Origin: CAZXCK01 sp964639225
GTDB taxonomy: Bacteria > Chloroflexota > Anaerolineae > Aggregatilineales > Phototrophicaceae
Length of the DNA: 23,702 nt
Direction of reading: 5' to 3'
Assembly (NCBI GenBank): GCA_964639225.1
Contig: CAZXCK010000064.1
Location: 1-23,702 of the forward strand
The position numbers and the translations under genes were made by a program. Below are positions 1 through 9,100 of the stretch, one piece after another. The notes beneath the pieces were generated by a model, which did no database searches, was not told the DNA's origin, and worked only from the letters and a program-made list of their open reading frames with translations. How positions within the stretch are numbered: the first letter of the stretch is position 1; every line of letters begins with the position of its first letter.

Positions 1-450
1 GTGCCACTGGTCAACAGCAGCGGGCACGACTCGCTCAACCCCTGGGTGACATTCACCGACCCGGAAGTGGCGCATGTCGGCCTGACTGAAGCCGAGGCCC
101 GCGAGCAATACGGCGACAAAGTGAAAACCTACATGTTTTCGCTGCTGCACGGCGACCGCTCTGTTGCCGAGGGCGATACGGATGGTTTTATCAAGATTAC
201 GTATCGTGGCGGCGGGCAGGTGCTGGGCGTGACGATCGTCGCCGCGCGCGCCGGTGAGATGATTACCGAATTCACGCTGGCCATGAAGCACGGTTTTGGC
301 CTGAGCGGCATCACGGGGACCATCCACCCGTATCCGTCGTACAGCGATATCGTCAAGAAGGCGTCCTCATCGCTGATGATCGACGAGCTGCTGCGTGGTC
401 CGGCAGGGGTTGCGCTGGGCGCGGCATCTAAGGTGCTGTGGCGGCGTTGA
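1..450 (+). CDS. FAD-dependent pyridine nucleotide-disulfide oxidoreductase, C-terminal part (cut by window start)
   Basis: Only the last 149 codons are visible, and the frame is open to base 1, so the gene begins outside the window. The segment is the dimerisation domain of the dihydrolipoamide dehydrogenase/mercuric reductase family. It begins with the hallmark FTDPE-VAHVGLTE and ends in a His-Pro motif (HPYPSYSD, segment residues 109-116). In this family that motif supplies the active-site base of the partner subunit. The usual final Glu of the motif is Asp here, and about 30 residues follow it, ending in a basic Arg-Arg tail. The FAD and NAD(P) domains and the redox-active cysteines are not visible, so the substrate cannot be named. 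The stop codon lies inside a short tandem repeat, and a terminator follows about 60 bases downstream. The family is secure, the exact enzyme is not. Confidence 0.85.
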   Translation: MPLVNSSGHDSLNPWVTFTDPEVAHVGLTEAEAREQYGDKVKTYMFSLLHGDRSVAEGDTDGFIKITYRGGGQVLGVTIVAARAGEMITEFTLAMKHGFGLSGITGTIHPYPSYSDIVKKASSSLMIDELLRGPAGVALGAASKVLWRR

Positions 451-484
451 CCAGCAACGGCGCTGACCAGCAACGGCGTTGACC
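445..484 (+). repeat. 16-base tandem repeat, 2.5 copies, spanning the oxidoreductase stop codon
   Basis: The unit CGYTGACCAGCAACGG occurs at 445-460 and 461-476, with one T/C difference, and a half copy (CGTTGACC) follows at 477-484. The first copy contains the TGA stop of the preceding gene (448-450). The extra copies keep TGA in or near frame, so slippage here would not change the protein much. It looks like a recent local duplication, and no function is implied. Confidence 0.8.
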
Positions 485-508
485 ATAATGAGTGTTGTCA
501 GAAAAGTG

Positions 509-562
509 ATGGCTGCCGGGGCATTGTTGTGCTGCTCGCCCCGCAGCCATTTGAATCTTTTT
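509..562 (+). terminator. intrinsic terminator after the oxidoreductase gene
   Basis: Bases 509-522 (ATGGCTGCCGGGGC) pair with 538-550 (GCCCCGCAGCCAT). This gives a 13-pair GC-rich stem with one bulged C and a 15-base loop. A run of T (558-562) follows seven bases after the stem, which is slightly further than ideal. It ends transcription of the upstream oxidoreductase gene. Confidence 0.7.
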
Positions 563-824
563 AAGTCCATTTAAGACCTGAAAGTTCCAACCACGCCGAA
601 TCTATAGTAATATCGAAACTGCGGCTGGAACTTTCCGCTTGACTGTGCAGCCGGTGGCGAACCTGTGTCGTATAACTTCATGTGATAGCAGCGAACTCTC
701 CAGCATGTTTTGCTAAAGCGATGTGGTTCATGAGAAACGGGCCGGTACGCCTTACCTGCAAGGCCGTGCCGGTGAAAGCTTTTGTTCACCCCGGCCAGAA
801 GACTGGGATCATAAGGAGCGCGTC
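563..824 (+). other. non-coding leader ahead of the ABC exporter, rich in inverted repeats
   Basis: No convincing gene is seen here. The plus-strand reading frame of the ABC transporter extends back to an ATG at 723, but that extension has no transporter-like sequence and the good ribosome binding site is further in. Besides the inverted repeat at 580-635, the leader has a hairpin GGTGAA/TTCACC (771-776 with 785-790). A longer-range pairing GCCGGTACG/CGTGCCGG lies upstream of it. A TTGACT at 639-644 could be a -35 box, but the nearest TATAAC (671-676) is 26 bases away, so no promoter is called. Confidence 0.4.
580..635. promoter_or_regulatory. large imperfect inverted repeat upstream of the ABC exporter
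   Basis: GAAAGTTCCA (580-589) is the exact reverse complement of TGGAACTTTC (626-635). Four more pairs, GCCG (595-598) with CGGC (622-625), form if five bases on the left arm bulge out. There is no T run on the plus strand, so it is not a simple terminator. It could be an RNA hairpin in the exporter leader or a widely spaced protein-binding site. The symmetry is directly visible, but the role is a guess. Confidence 0.45.
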
Positions 825-2711
825 TTGAGTGAGGAACAGACAAACAAACAGGAAGCCAGCAGTTTCGCTGTCTGGGTGCGCATGATGGGCTATCTGAAGC
901 CGTACCGGGGTTGGGCGGTAGTGGCTTTTCTGGGCATCATCGGCAGCACCGCGCTGATGATTGCCATCCCGATTGTACTGCGTGACGTCATCGATATCGG
1001 TTTGCAGCGCGGCGAGGGTAGCTTTATGCTGGCGGCGGGTCTGCTGGTGGTGGGCCTGGGACTGCTGCGCGGTATCACCGGGTTTATCTACCGCTTCTAT
1101 GGCGAACGGTTGTCGCACTATATCGCCTATGATGTGCGCAACCAGGTTTACGACAAAGTGCAGAATCTGTCGTTTTCGTATCATGACCGTTCGCAGACTG
1201 GTACGCTGATTACCCGTTCCATCAGCGACGTGGACGAAATCCAGCGCTTTTTCGCCTTTGGCCTCATCGACGGCATCAACACCGCCATTCTGCTGGTCGG
1301 CGTCATTGGGGTGATGATGGTCAGCAGTCCGCCGCTGGCGCTGATCGCGCTGATTCCTCTGATTCCGCTGGCGTTCTTCTCACGCGGGTTCGCGCTCAAA
1401 GTGGACCCGATGTGGCGTAAGATTATGGAGCGCCTGCAAAAGCTGGGCAACATCATCCAGGAGAACGCGCTGGGTGCCGAGGTGGTGCGCGCCTTCAACC
1501 GTGAGCAGTACGAAATCGACAAATTCAAGCGCGATAACGAGCATCTCTATCACGAGCGTGTCAGCCTCATCAAAGAGTGGGGCACGTACCTGCCGTTGAG
1601 CGCGTTCATCATCGCGTTTTCGACGGCGCTGGTGTTGTTCTTTGGCGGCTTGATGGAACGTAATGGCGTCGCTGGGGTGACGGTGGGCGTTGTGGTGGCG
1701 TTCAATGCCTATGTGCTGCTGATCGCCCAGCCGATCCGTTTTCTGGGTTTTATCATTCTGCTGCTGACGCAGGCTGTGAGCAGCGCCCGCCGCGTGTTTG
1801 AAATCCTGGATGCACCGACGACCATCACCAGCAAGCCGGATGCTGTCGCCCCGGAACCCATGCGAGGACATGTGCGCTTCGAGAACGTCAGCTTTACGTA
1901 CGAGGGCACAACCCAGGAAGTGCTGCACGAGGTCAACATCGACGCGCAGCCGGGCCAGGTGGTCGCCGTGCTGGGGCCGACCGGCTCCGGCAAGAGTTCG
2001 CTGGTGAACCTGATTTCGCGTTTCTACGACGTCAGCACCGGGCGTATCACTGTCGATGGCGTGGACCTGCGCGATATGGACCTGAGCTATCTGCGGCGGC
2101 ATGTGGGCGTGGTGCTGCAGCAGTCGTTGCTGTTTTCGGCGACGGTGCGCGAGAACATCGCCTATGGTCGCCCGGACGCTTCGGAAGAAGAGATTGTGGC
2201 GGCGGCCAAAGCGGCTAACGCGCACGACTTCATCCTCGAATTTCCAGAGGGCTACGATACGATTGTTGGCGAGCGTGGCGTCACCCTTTCCGGTGGGCAG
2301 AAGCAGCGCGTGGCCATCGCACGGGCCTTACTGATTAACCCGCGCATTCTCATCCTGGACGATTCGACGAGCAGCGTGGACACCCGGACCGAGCGGCTCA
2401 TCCGGCAGGCGCTGGATCGGTTGATGCAGGGCCGGACGACGTTTATCATCGCGCAGCGGCTGGGCAGTGTGCAGAACGCGGACCAGATTCTGGTGCTGCG
2501 TGACGGTCGCATCGTCGAGCGTGGCCAGCATGACAATCTGCTGGAACAGGACGGCTATTACACCGAAGTCTACAACCTGCAACTGGCCGATCAGGAGCGC
2601 GTGCGCAAGGAACTGCTGGCGCTGGGCCAGCTCCCCAAGCAGACAGAAACGGATGACCGTCTGGCGACCGACGAATTCCGCGCCATTATTGATCAGGTCG
2701 GCGGCGACTAA
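825..2711 (+). CDS. ABC exporter half-transporter, degenerate-ATP-site subunit of a heterodimer
   Basis: This is an ABC exporter with a six-helix membrane domain (about residues 15-330) followed by one ATPase domain. TTG at 825 is chosen as start because AAGGAG lies at 813-818. That gives 628 residues, and an in-frame ATG at 723 lacks such a site. ATPase motifs are Walker A GPTGSGKSS (384-392), a Q-loop near Q432, signature LSGGQKQ (488-494) and Walker B LDD (Asp512-Asp513). The residue after the Walker B Asp is Asp instead of the catalytic Glu. The switch histidine is Gln544 (FIIAQRL). In known heterodimeric exporters (TM287/288, BmrCD, LmrCD) exactly these changes mark the subunit that carries the non-hydrolysing site. 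A polar tail of about 45 residues follows the ATPase domain. The next gene, 27 bases downstream, is the partner. The substrate is unknown; drugs or lipids are usual. Confidence 0.93.
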   Translation: MSEEQTNKQEASSFAVWVRMMGYLKPYRGWAVVAFLGIIGSTALMIAIPIVLRDVIDIGLQRGEGSFMLAAGLLVVGLGLLRGITGFIYRFYGERLSHYIAYDVRNQVYDKVQNLSFSYHDRSQTGTLITRSISDVDEIQRFFAFGLIDGINTAILLVGVIGVMMVSSPPLALIALIPLIPLAFFSRGFALKVDPMWRKIMERLQKLGNIIQENALGAEVVRAFNREQYEIDKFKRDNEHLYHERVSLIKEWGTYLPLSAFIIAFSTALVLFFGGLMERNGVAGVTVGVVVAFNAYVLLIAQPIRFLGFIILLLTQAVSSARRVFEILDAPTTITSKPDAVAPEPMRGHVRFENVSFTYEGTTQEVLHEVNIDAQPGQVVAVLGPTGSGKSSLVNLISRFYDVSTGRITVDGVDLRDMDLSYLRRHVGVVLQQSLLFSATVRENIAYGRPDASEEEIVAAAKAANAHDFILEFPEGYDTIVGERGVTLSGGQKQRVAIARALLINPRILILDDSTSSVDTRTERLIRQALDRLMQGRTTFIIAQRLGSVQNADQILVLRDGRIVERGQHDNLLEQDGYYTEVYNLQLADQERVRKELLALGQLPKQTETDDRLATDEFRAIIDQVGGD

Positions 2712-2738
2712 GCAGCAGCAATCAAGGAAGAGGGTGTA

Positions 2739-4514
2739 ATGGCGGCGATTATTGATCCCGATGAGAAAGTCTCAGCAGGTTTTGACTGGGAAGTAACCAA
2801 GCGTCTGGCGGGTTATCTGTCCCCGTACCGGCGCAAAATGTATGTGGCGATGTTCGCGGCGCTGTTCAGCGTAATCGCCAACGTCGCCGGACCACCGATT
2901 ATCGGCTATGCGGTCGATGAGGGCGTGCAGAACGGCGATCTGACGCTGATCGGAATCGGTGTGCTGATCTATCTGCTGGTGCAGGCGGCGGGCGCGCTGG
3001 GTTTCCGTTTTCAGATTATCCTCATGGCCAAAGCCGGCCAGCATGCCATCCAGGACCTGCGCGACGACCTGTTTGAGCACATCAACCGGCTGTCGATGTC
3101 GTTCTTCTCCAAGTACGAAACAGGCCGTCTGATCGCGCGCGTGGTCAACGACGTTTCCGTACTGCGCGAGGCGATCACCTTCGCGGTGGTGGGTACATTC
3201 CGCGATATGCTGATCCTGGTGGGCATCATCATCACCATGCTGTTTATCAACCTGCCGCTGACTGGCGTGGCGCTGGCGGTGATGGCGGTGCTGGTTATCA
3301 TCGCCAATTACTGGCGCATTCATGCCCGCCGGACGTACCTGCGTGTGCGCGAGACAAATGCCATTGTCAACGCCGAGCTTTCCGAGGCGTTTAACGGCGT
3401 CCGGGTGACGCAGGCTTTCGACCGGCAGAGTTTCAACTACGATCGTTTTACCAACGAGATCAACCTGGACCATCGCAAGTCGAATGTGCGTGCATCGCTG
3501 GTGGCGGCGCTGTTCTTTCCCAGTATTGAGCTGATCGGCGGCGTGGCGACCGGCGCACTGATCTATGTGGGCGGGACGCTGGTGCTGCGCCAGGAAATGT
3601 CAATCTTCACGCTGCTGACGTTTGTGCTGTACATCGACCAGTTCTTCTTCCCGATCCGTATGCTGGCCCAGCGTTATAACATCTTTCAGTCGGTGATGGC
3701 CGCCGGTGACAAGATTTTCCGTCTGCTGGATACGCCAATCGAGGTTAAGGACGTGGACAAGGCGCTCGACCTGCCGCAGATTGAAGGCCACGTAAAGTTC
3801 GAGAATGTGAACTTCTCGTACAATGGCGGCGGCGACGCTGATGACGGCGTGTTGCGAAACGTCAATCTGGATATTCCGCCTGGCCATACGGTGGCGCTGG
3901 TGGGGCACACTGGCGCGGGTAAGAGCACCATCATTCGTTTGATTCTGCGCTTCTACGATGTCAAAAGTGGACGGTTGCTCATTGACGGTAAAGATGTGAG
4001 CCAGATCGCGCAGGACAGTCTGCGTCGTCAGATGGGCGTCGTGCTTCAGGAGCCGTATCTGTTCTCCGGCACGGTGATGGATAACATTCGTTATGGCCGG
4101 CTGAACGCGACCGACGACGAGGTGATCGAGGCGGCCAAAGCTGTCGGTGCGCATGACTTCATCACCCGCATGGACGACGGCTATAACAGCGAGGTCCGCG
4201 AGGGGGGATCGATGCTCTCCGCCGGGCAGAAGCAGCTCATTTCGTTCGCCCGCGCGCTGCTGGCCGATCCCCGCATTCTGATCCTGGACGAAGCGACGAG
4301 CAACATCGACACCCAGACGGAGAAGGTCATTCAGCAGGCGCTGGGGCGTCTGCTGGAAGGGCGTACCAGTTTTGTTATTGCCCATCGCCTGAGCACGATT
4401 GTGTCATCTGATCTGATTGTGGTTATGGATCATGGTGAGATTGTGGAGATGGGGACCCATCGGGAACTGCTGGCGCAGGGCGGCGTCTATACGGGGCTAT
4501 ACACGATGTCCTGA
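2739..4514 (+). CDS. ABC exporter half-transporter, catalytic-site subunit of a heterodimer
   Basis: This is the second half-transporter (591 residues) of the exporter, with the same layout: six membrane helices (about 25-320), then an ATPase domain. Motifs are Walker A GHTGAGKST (389-397), Walker B LDEA with catalytic Glu518, and switch His549 (FVIAHRL). These are all canonical, unlike in the partner. Its signature is LSAGQ (493-497) instead of LSGGQ. In a heterodimer this signature faces the partner's degenerate Walker site, so both halves of that composite site are altered while the other site is intact. The start ATG is preceded by AAGGAAG at 2724-2730. The 27-base gap to the upstream gene indicates one transcript. 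A strong terminator follows. The gene pair resembles YheI/YheH and LmrC/LmrD types; the substrate is not predictable. Confidence 0.93.
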   Translation: MAAIIDPDEKVSAGFDWEVTKRLAGYLSPYRRKMYVAMFAALFSVIANVAGPPIIGYAVDEGVQNGDLTLIGIGVLIYLLVQAAGALGFRFQIILMAKAGQHAIQDLRDDLFEHINRLSMSFFSKYETGRLIARVVNDVSVLREAITFAVVGTFRDMLILVGIIITMLFINLPLTGVALAVMAVLVIIANYWRIHARRTYLRVRETNAIVNAELSEAFNGVRVTQAFDRQSFNYDRFTNEINLDHRKSNVRASLVAALFFPSIELIGGVATGALIYVGGTLVLRQEMSIFTLLTFVLYIDQFFFPIRMLAQRYNIFQSVMAAGDKIFRLLDTPIEVKDVDKALDLPQIEGHVKFENVNFSYNGGGDADDGVLRNVNLDIPPGHTVALVGHTGAGKSTIIRLILRFYDVKSGRLLIDGKDVSQIAQDSLRRQMGVVLQEPYLFSGTVMDNIRYGRLNATDDEVIEAAKAVGAHDFITRMDDGYNSEVREGGSMLSAGQKQLISFARALLADPRILILDEATSNIDTQTEKVIQQALGRLLEGRTSFVIAHRLSTIVSSDLIVVMDHGEIVEMGTHRELLAQGGVYTGLYTMS

Positions 4515-4543
4515 GCCGGGCCAGAATCCGGACCGGACCTCAT

Positions 4544-4591
4544 GCGCGAACCACTGTCATTATCAGATAAACGACAGTGGTTCGCGCTTTT
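4544..4591 (+). terminator. strong intrinsic terminator of the ABC exporter operon
   Basis: A perfect 15-base stem forms between GCGCGAACCACTGTC (4544-4558) and its reverse complement (4573-4587), with a 14-base loop. TTTT (4588-4591) follows at once. It sits 30 bases after the exporter stop codon and just before the end of the convergent TIR/FGE-like gene. Read from the minus strand there is no T run, so it acts mainly on the plus-strand operon. Confidence 0.9.
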
Positions 4592-4606
4592 GGGTTGAGA
4601 TTTCGG

Positions 4607-6088
4607 TCATGGCAACTGCACAATGCGAAAGCCGATACTGGAGAACAGGTATTCCGGATTGAGATTGTAGTGGAAGCCGATCCGGGCGCGATCGGCGCTG
4701 CTGATGTACGAGCCGCCATGAATGGCGCGCACGTTATCGCCTTCGCGCTTGTTGGAGTCGACGGGGCCGGCGTGCAGGCACCATTCCCAGCATGTACCCG
4801 CCATGCCGTACACACCATACGGGCTGACGCCGTTGGGATAGGCGTTCACTGGCGTTGTCGAGTTGATGCCAGACTCTTTGGTATTGGCGCAGTTGGTGTG
4901 AAACTTGTTGCCCCAGGGATACAGGCGGCGCTTGTCTCCGCTGGCGGCGCGCTGCCACTGCCTGGACGTGGGCAGCGTAATCGTCAGGCCCGATTTGTAG
5001 CTCAACCAGCGGCAGAATGCCATCGCCTGGTACCAGTTGACATTGGTGCGCGGGTGATCGGACGGTGTGTTGGCTGGCATGGGCGAAGGGTTTTCCTCGC
5101 GCCATTTGAGCGCTTCCAGCGAGAAGTCCCACCAGCGCGTCTGCGAGTAGCCGTCGCTGGCTCTGATAAACTCATTGAACTGCTCGTTAGTGATCGCATA
5201 CTTGCTGATTTTGAAGCGGCCTGACTCCAGGCTTTGCTGCTGGTCGCTGCGACTGCCCGGTATCGGGCACCATTCCAGCATCGGCAGGGTATAGCGACGT
5301 ATCGGCGGCGGATTGCCAGGGCGGTGCCGGGTAAAGTAGGCGACCAGGTTTTCCGGGTCGTAATCGGGATAGCTCTTGCGGAACACCTTGAACGCCTCGA
5401 AGCCAAACCGGCGCGTGGCCTTGTGCTGCACCAGCTCGACAATGGGCCGGTAAAGCCGGGCCGCTTCGCGCTCGCGCGTTTGTTTGTCCAGGCGACGCTT
5501 GGCCTCGATGAGGATTTCATCGTAAGGCAGCATGGGCCACGCCTCGAAATCCTTCTTATGGCGCTCCATGAGGTGGATGGCATGATCGTAGCGCTCATCG
5601 TCGAGCGCTTTAGCCGCCTCGGCGATAATCTCGGTCACGTCGCGCTGCGGCGGGAACTGGTCCTGAACGGTGAGCTGCAAGCCGCCGTTAGCGACGGTCA
5701 CGCCATCACGCTCGATGAGATGAATAGCGTTGAGCAGCGTGGCGACAGCCTCCGGTGTGATGCCCTTGCTGAAGTCGGCGTAGTGAATCTCGCCCAGTTC
5801 TTCTGGCAGCGGGGTCTCGTCGTCGGGCGTAATGAGCACGGGTATGATATAACGCCCCGAGTCGCGTGCGATACGAAACTCATCACGACAATACTTGGAG
5901 TTGATCGAATCCGGCGAAAGGAGGTAAATGAAAACCTCACACCAATCCAGCCGGTGCAGGATTTCCCGCCACCAGTGCTGGCCGACATACAGACGCTGAT
6001 CGTACCAGACCTCGTGAATAGACAGTTTATCAGCGATCTGGATACAGATTGGTTTATCTACACGAGCGTAACAAAGAAACAGGCGCAT
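4607..6088 (-). CDS. TIR domain protein with C-terminal FGE-like (SUMF1/C-type-lectin fold) domain
   Basis: This 493-residue protein has three parts. Residues 1-120 are a TIR domain of the bacterial TIR_2 type (RLFLCYARVD start; a segment SKYCRDEF with Glu70 at the place of the TIR NADase glutamate). Residues 140-260 are helical and basic, perhaps TPR-like. Residues 265-493 are an FGE-sulfatase/SUMF1-like domain, with NVNWYQAMAFCRWLS, LPTSRQW, YPWGN, a WEW motif (434-436) and GGSY...IGFR near the end. True formylglycine-generating enzymes have two active-site or copper-binding cysteines after the GGSW motif. Here that stretch reads ISSADRARIGF with none, so an oxidase role is unlikely and a binding or sensor role is more plausible. 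The ATG has AAAGGA eight bases upstream. It lies 50 bases downstream of the NACHT/HEAT gene on the same strand, with no terminator visible between, so co-transcription is likely. TIR NADase activity is inferred, not shown. Confidence 0.85.
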   Translation of the reverse strand: MRLFLCYARVDKPICIQIADKLSIHEVWYDQRLYVGQHWWREILHRLDWCEVFIYLLSPDSINSKYCRDEFRIARDSGRYIIPVLITPDDETPLPEELGEIHYADFSKGITPEAVATLLNAIHLIERDGVTVANGGLQLTVQDQFPPQRDVTEIIAEAAKALDDERYDHAIHLMERHKKDFEAWPMLPYDEILIEAKRRLDKQTREREAARLYRPIVELVQHKATRRFGFEAFKVFRKSYPDYDPENLVAYFTRHRPGNPPPIRRYTLPMLEWCPIPGSRSDQQQSLESGRFKISKYAITNEQFNEFIRASDGYSQTRWWDFSLEALKWREENPSPMPANTPSDHPRTNVNWYQAMAFCRWLSYKSGLTITLPTSRQWQRAASGDKRRLYPWGNKFHTNCANTKESGINSTTPVNAYPNGVSPYGVYGMAGTCWEWCLHAGPVDSNKREGDNVRAIHGGSYISSADRARIGFHYNLNPEYLFSSIGFRIVQLP

Positions 6089-6138
6089 AAAAAACGTCCT
6101 TTACTGTGATGGAATGCTGCCGTGATCCGAAGCAGTCC

Positions 6139-9100
6139 TTATTTGGAATCCGACCGCCATCGATCAACAGCGGAACGCGCCTCATCGGTTCCAATGCTGA
6201 TCAGTGCTTCGGCGGCGATGTCGCACATCCGTTTCTCTTCCGGACCGGGCTGCCGCTGATCGTCCAGTTTGGCGATCAGACCGGGGACGGCCCGCTCGTC
6301 TCTGAGCTTGCCCAGGGCGACGATAACTGCCCACTGGACATAGTCGCTGTCATCCTGTAACCATTGGAGCAGGTGGGGTACCGCTGCCCGGTCTCCGACT
6401 CTGCCGAGCGCGGTGGCTGCGGCCCGTCTCACAAAACTGTCGCGATCGCTTAAAGCGGCAATCAGGCCGCTGCTGGCTGCTGGGTTGCCAATACGTCCCA
6501 GCGTCTCGGCGGCGGTTTCTCGCACCAACTGATTGTCGTCTTTCAGCACTTTGAGCAGGCCGGGTATAGCAGCAGGGTCTTTGATCTCCATCAGGCTGCG
6601 GACAGCGGCCAGCCGCACGTTCCAACTGGTGTCATCCAGTGCTTCAATCAGCGCAGGGGTCGCGCTGCTGTCTCCTAACCATGCCAGCGCTTCGGCTGCC
6701 ATCCAGCGGACGACGGTTTCGCGTTTGCTCAAAGCCGATGTCAGGCGTTCGATTGCCTGTAAGTCCTGCTGCTCTTTGAGCTGCAACACATGCTCGCGGA
6801 GCCTGAGCGCGGCTTGCTGCTGGCTGTCCCAGTCGCCATCGCCGAGCTGGTCCAGGAAGTCGAGTACGGCGGCCCGCTGCGCGCTGATCGACTGTGGTGT
6901 ACTCATGGCATCCATGGCCAGCAGCGACGGTGACGAGTCGGGCAGTTCGTCATCGGCAACCGGCAAAGCCATACCCTGTTCCTGCTGGCGCCACTGATTC
7001 AGCGCGAACAGCGCTTTATCGGTACCGATGCGTTCCAGGGCTACGGCGGCCAGATCGCCGATGGTGGTTCTGCCTTCGCGGTCGAGGGTGCTGGTGTCCT
7101 CCAGCGCATCGACCAGGTGCGGAATGGCGTCCTCGTTGCCGATGCTGCCCAGCGCCTCGATGGCGTTGCCGCGTACATTGGTGTTTGGGCTGTTGATAGC
7201 GGCGATCAGGTAAGGCACTGCTTCATCACCGAATTTGCTCAATGCCTCGGCGGCGGTATCGACGACGACATGCTCCGGATGTTCCAGCGCACGCAGCAGC
7301 CCCTCGATGACTTCGCTGCCCCGGAAGCGCTCCAGGCCGCGAACAGCGGTCCAGACAACCTGGCTGTCCTCGTCTTCCAACGCGGTCAGCAGATACGGAA
7401 TAGCGCGATTGTCGCGGGTTTCGGCCAGCTTTTTGGCGGCGTTGCGCCGAACCTGCCATTCGTCGTCGGCCAGTTCGTCGATGTAAACCTGCAGCTCATC
7501 CTCGCTGTCGTCGGCGCTGGTGGCGTGTTGGGCTGTCTGTACAACGCTGGCCGCGACCGGCGGGCGTACTCTGGGGACCGGTGGGCTATGTCGCCAGCTA
7601 TCGACGGCCTGCAGCGCGTCCTCGGTGCCAATGCGCTCCAGGGCGGCAGCAGCCAGGTCGCAGACCCGTACCTCTTCCATGTCGGACCAGGCTTCATCGG
7701 GCAGGCAGGCGATGAGATCGGCTACGGCGTTCTCGTCAGCGATGCGGCCCAGCACCTTAATGACCGCCGCGCGCATCTCCGGCGCTGGGTCGTGCAGGAA
7801 CTGCCGCAGATGAGGCAGCGCCTTTTTGCCAATGCGGGCCAGAGCTAAATCGGCTTCTTTGCGAACACTGCTGTTTTCGTCTCGCAGTGCTTCGATGAGG
7901 GTGGGGATGGCGGCGGTCTCCTGCAACTTGCCCAGGGACCAGGCCGCGCCACGACGGCGCGTCCAGTTTTCGCGGCGTAAGGCATCGATGAGCTGTTGGA
8001 CGATACCCGGCCCCAGGTTTCGCGATGACATTTCGATTTCCTTGTCCTGTGCTTGGGCGTGGGTCAGATCACTGTGGAGTTCTTCCAGCAGCTTTGATAA
8101 GAGCTGCGAGTCCGCCGTCTGGCGCAAAAGCTGCATAATCTGCGGCAGGTGTGGGCGATCATCGGCGGCAGTAAAGGCCAGCAGCCGGCGGATGGCATCG
8201 CGCTGCACCTGCTCTGAGACGGTCGTGCCGCTGGTCAGGCAGTCCAGCGCCAGATACGGGTTGACCTCGGCCACGTCACGCAGGATGGCGTCGCGGTCGT
8301 CGGCCAGGGCGCTGCATTGTATGATAGCGCGATCCCACTTCCAGGGGATGCGCTGGCCGCCCGGAGTGAAATGGGCGCGCATCAGCCGGGTGTAGACGCC
8401 GTCATGCAGCAGATAGCGCGCGGCGAAGTAATCGCGCACCAGCGGATGGCAGAAACTGACGCGCTGCTGGCTCATGAACAACAGGTAGGAACCTAATCCC
8501 GCCTGTAAAATCGCATCGCTGCCGAGCCGGTCCAGCGCATAGTCGTAGGTGGCGCAGGTCGTTAGCCCGTCGTCGAGCATGGACGCGGCCAGCCAGCTCA
8601 GGGCATCGAATACCTCATCGGTTTCGACCAGCCTGCCGGTGTATGATTCGCGCTGCCACAGCGACTCAACCAACCGCTGCATCAGCAGTCCTGGCTGGCG
8701 CGGAATAGGTGGCTGCTGGATGTCCTGGGTCATGGCCACCATCACGGCCAGATACAGAGCGTTCTGCGCTGGTCGGAGCAGCGCGGGCTGCTGGTTCGGG
8801 TCGTCTGCTGGCAGAATCTCGGTCAGTAGCTGCGCAGCGGCGTCCGCATCCAGATAGGTGTTAACATACTGCCGCAGGCGCACCGGCTCGGTGGGGATCA
8901 GGCGAGCGATTGGCAGGCCGGAATCGAGTGTGGCGGCGGTGGCCGTATCGCAGGTGATGATGATCCGTGACGGACCTTCCAGGTCGTGCAGCCACTTGTG
9001 CAGGGCCTGCCAGCGCTCATCGAACGGTTCCGGCAGTTCGTCCAGCCCATCGACCAGAAGCTGAACCGACCCGGACGCGATCAGCGGCAAGGGGTCGCTG

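Noticed and set aside
639..676. Promoter TTGACT...TATAAC for the ABC exporter
   Set aside because: The spacing is 26 bases, far beyond the usual 16-18.
4607..4760. Possible diversity-generating retroelement target at the end of the FGE-like domain
   Set aside because: FGE-like C termini are often such targets, but no reverse transcriptase, template repeat or Asn-codon (AAC/AAT) run is present in the window.
4607..5296. Active sulfatase-maturing formylglycine-generating enzyme
   Set aside because: The two active-site cysteines after the GGS motif are missing and no sulfatase gene is nearby.
5234..6109. Plus-strand open frame of 291 codons opposite the TIR/FGE-like gene
   Set aside because: It is antisense to a gene with clear domains, lacks any recognisable motif and has the Arg/Ala/Val-rich look of a high-GC shadow frame.
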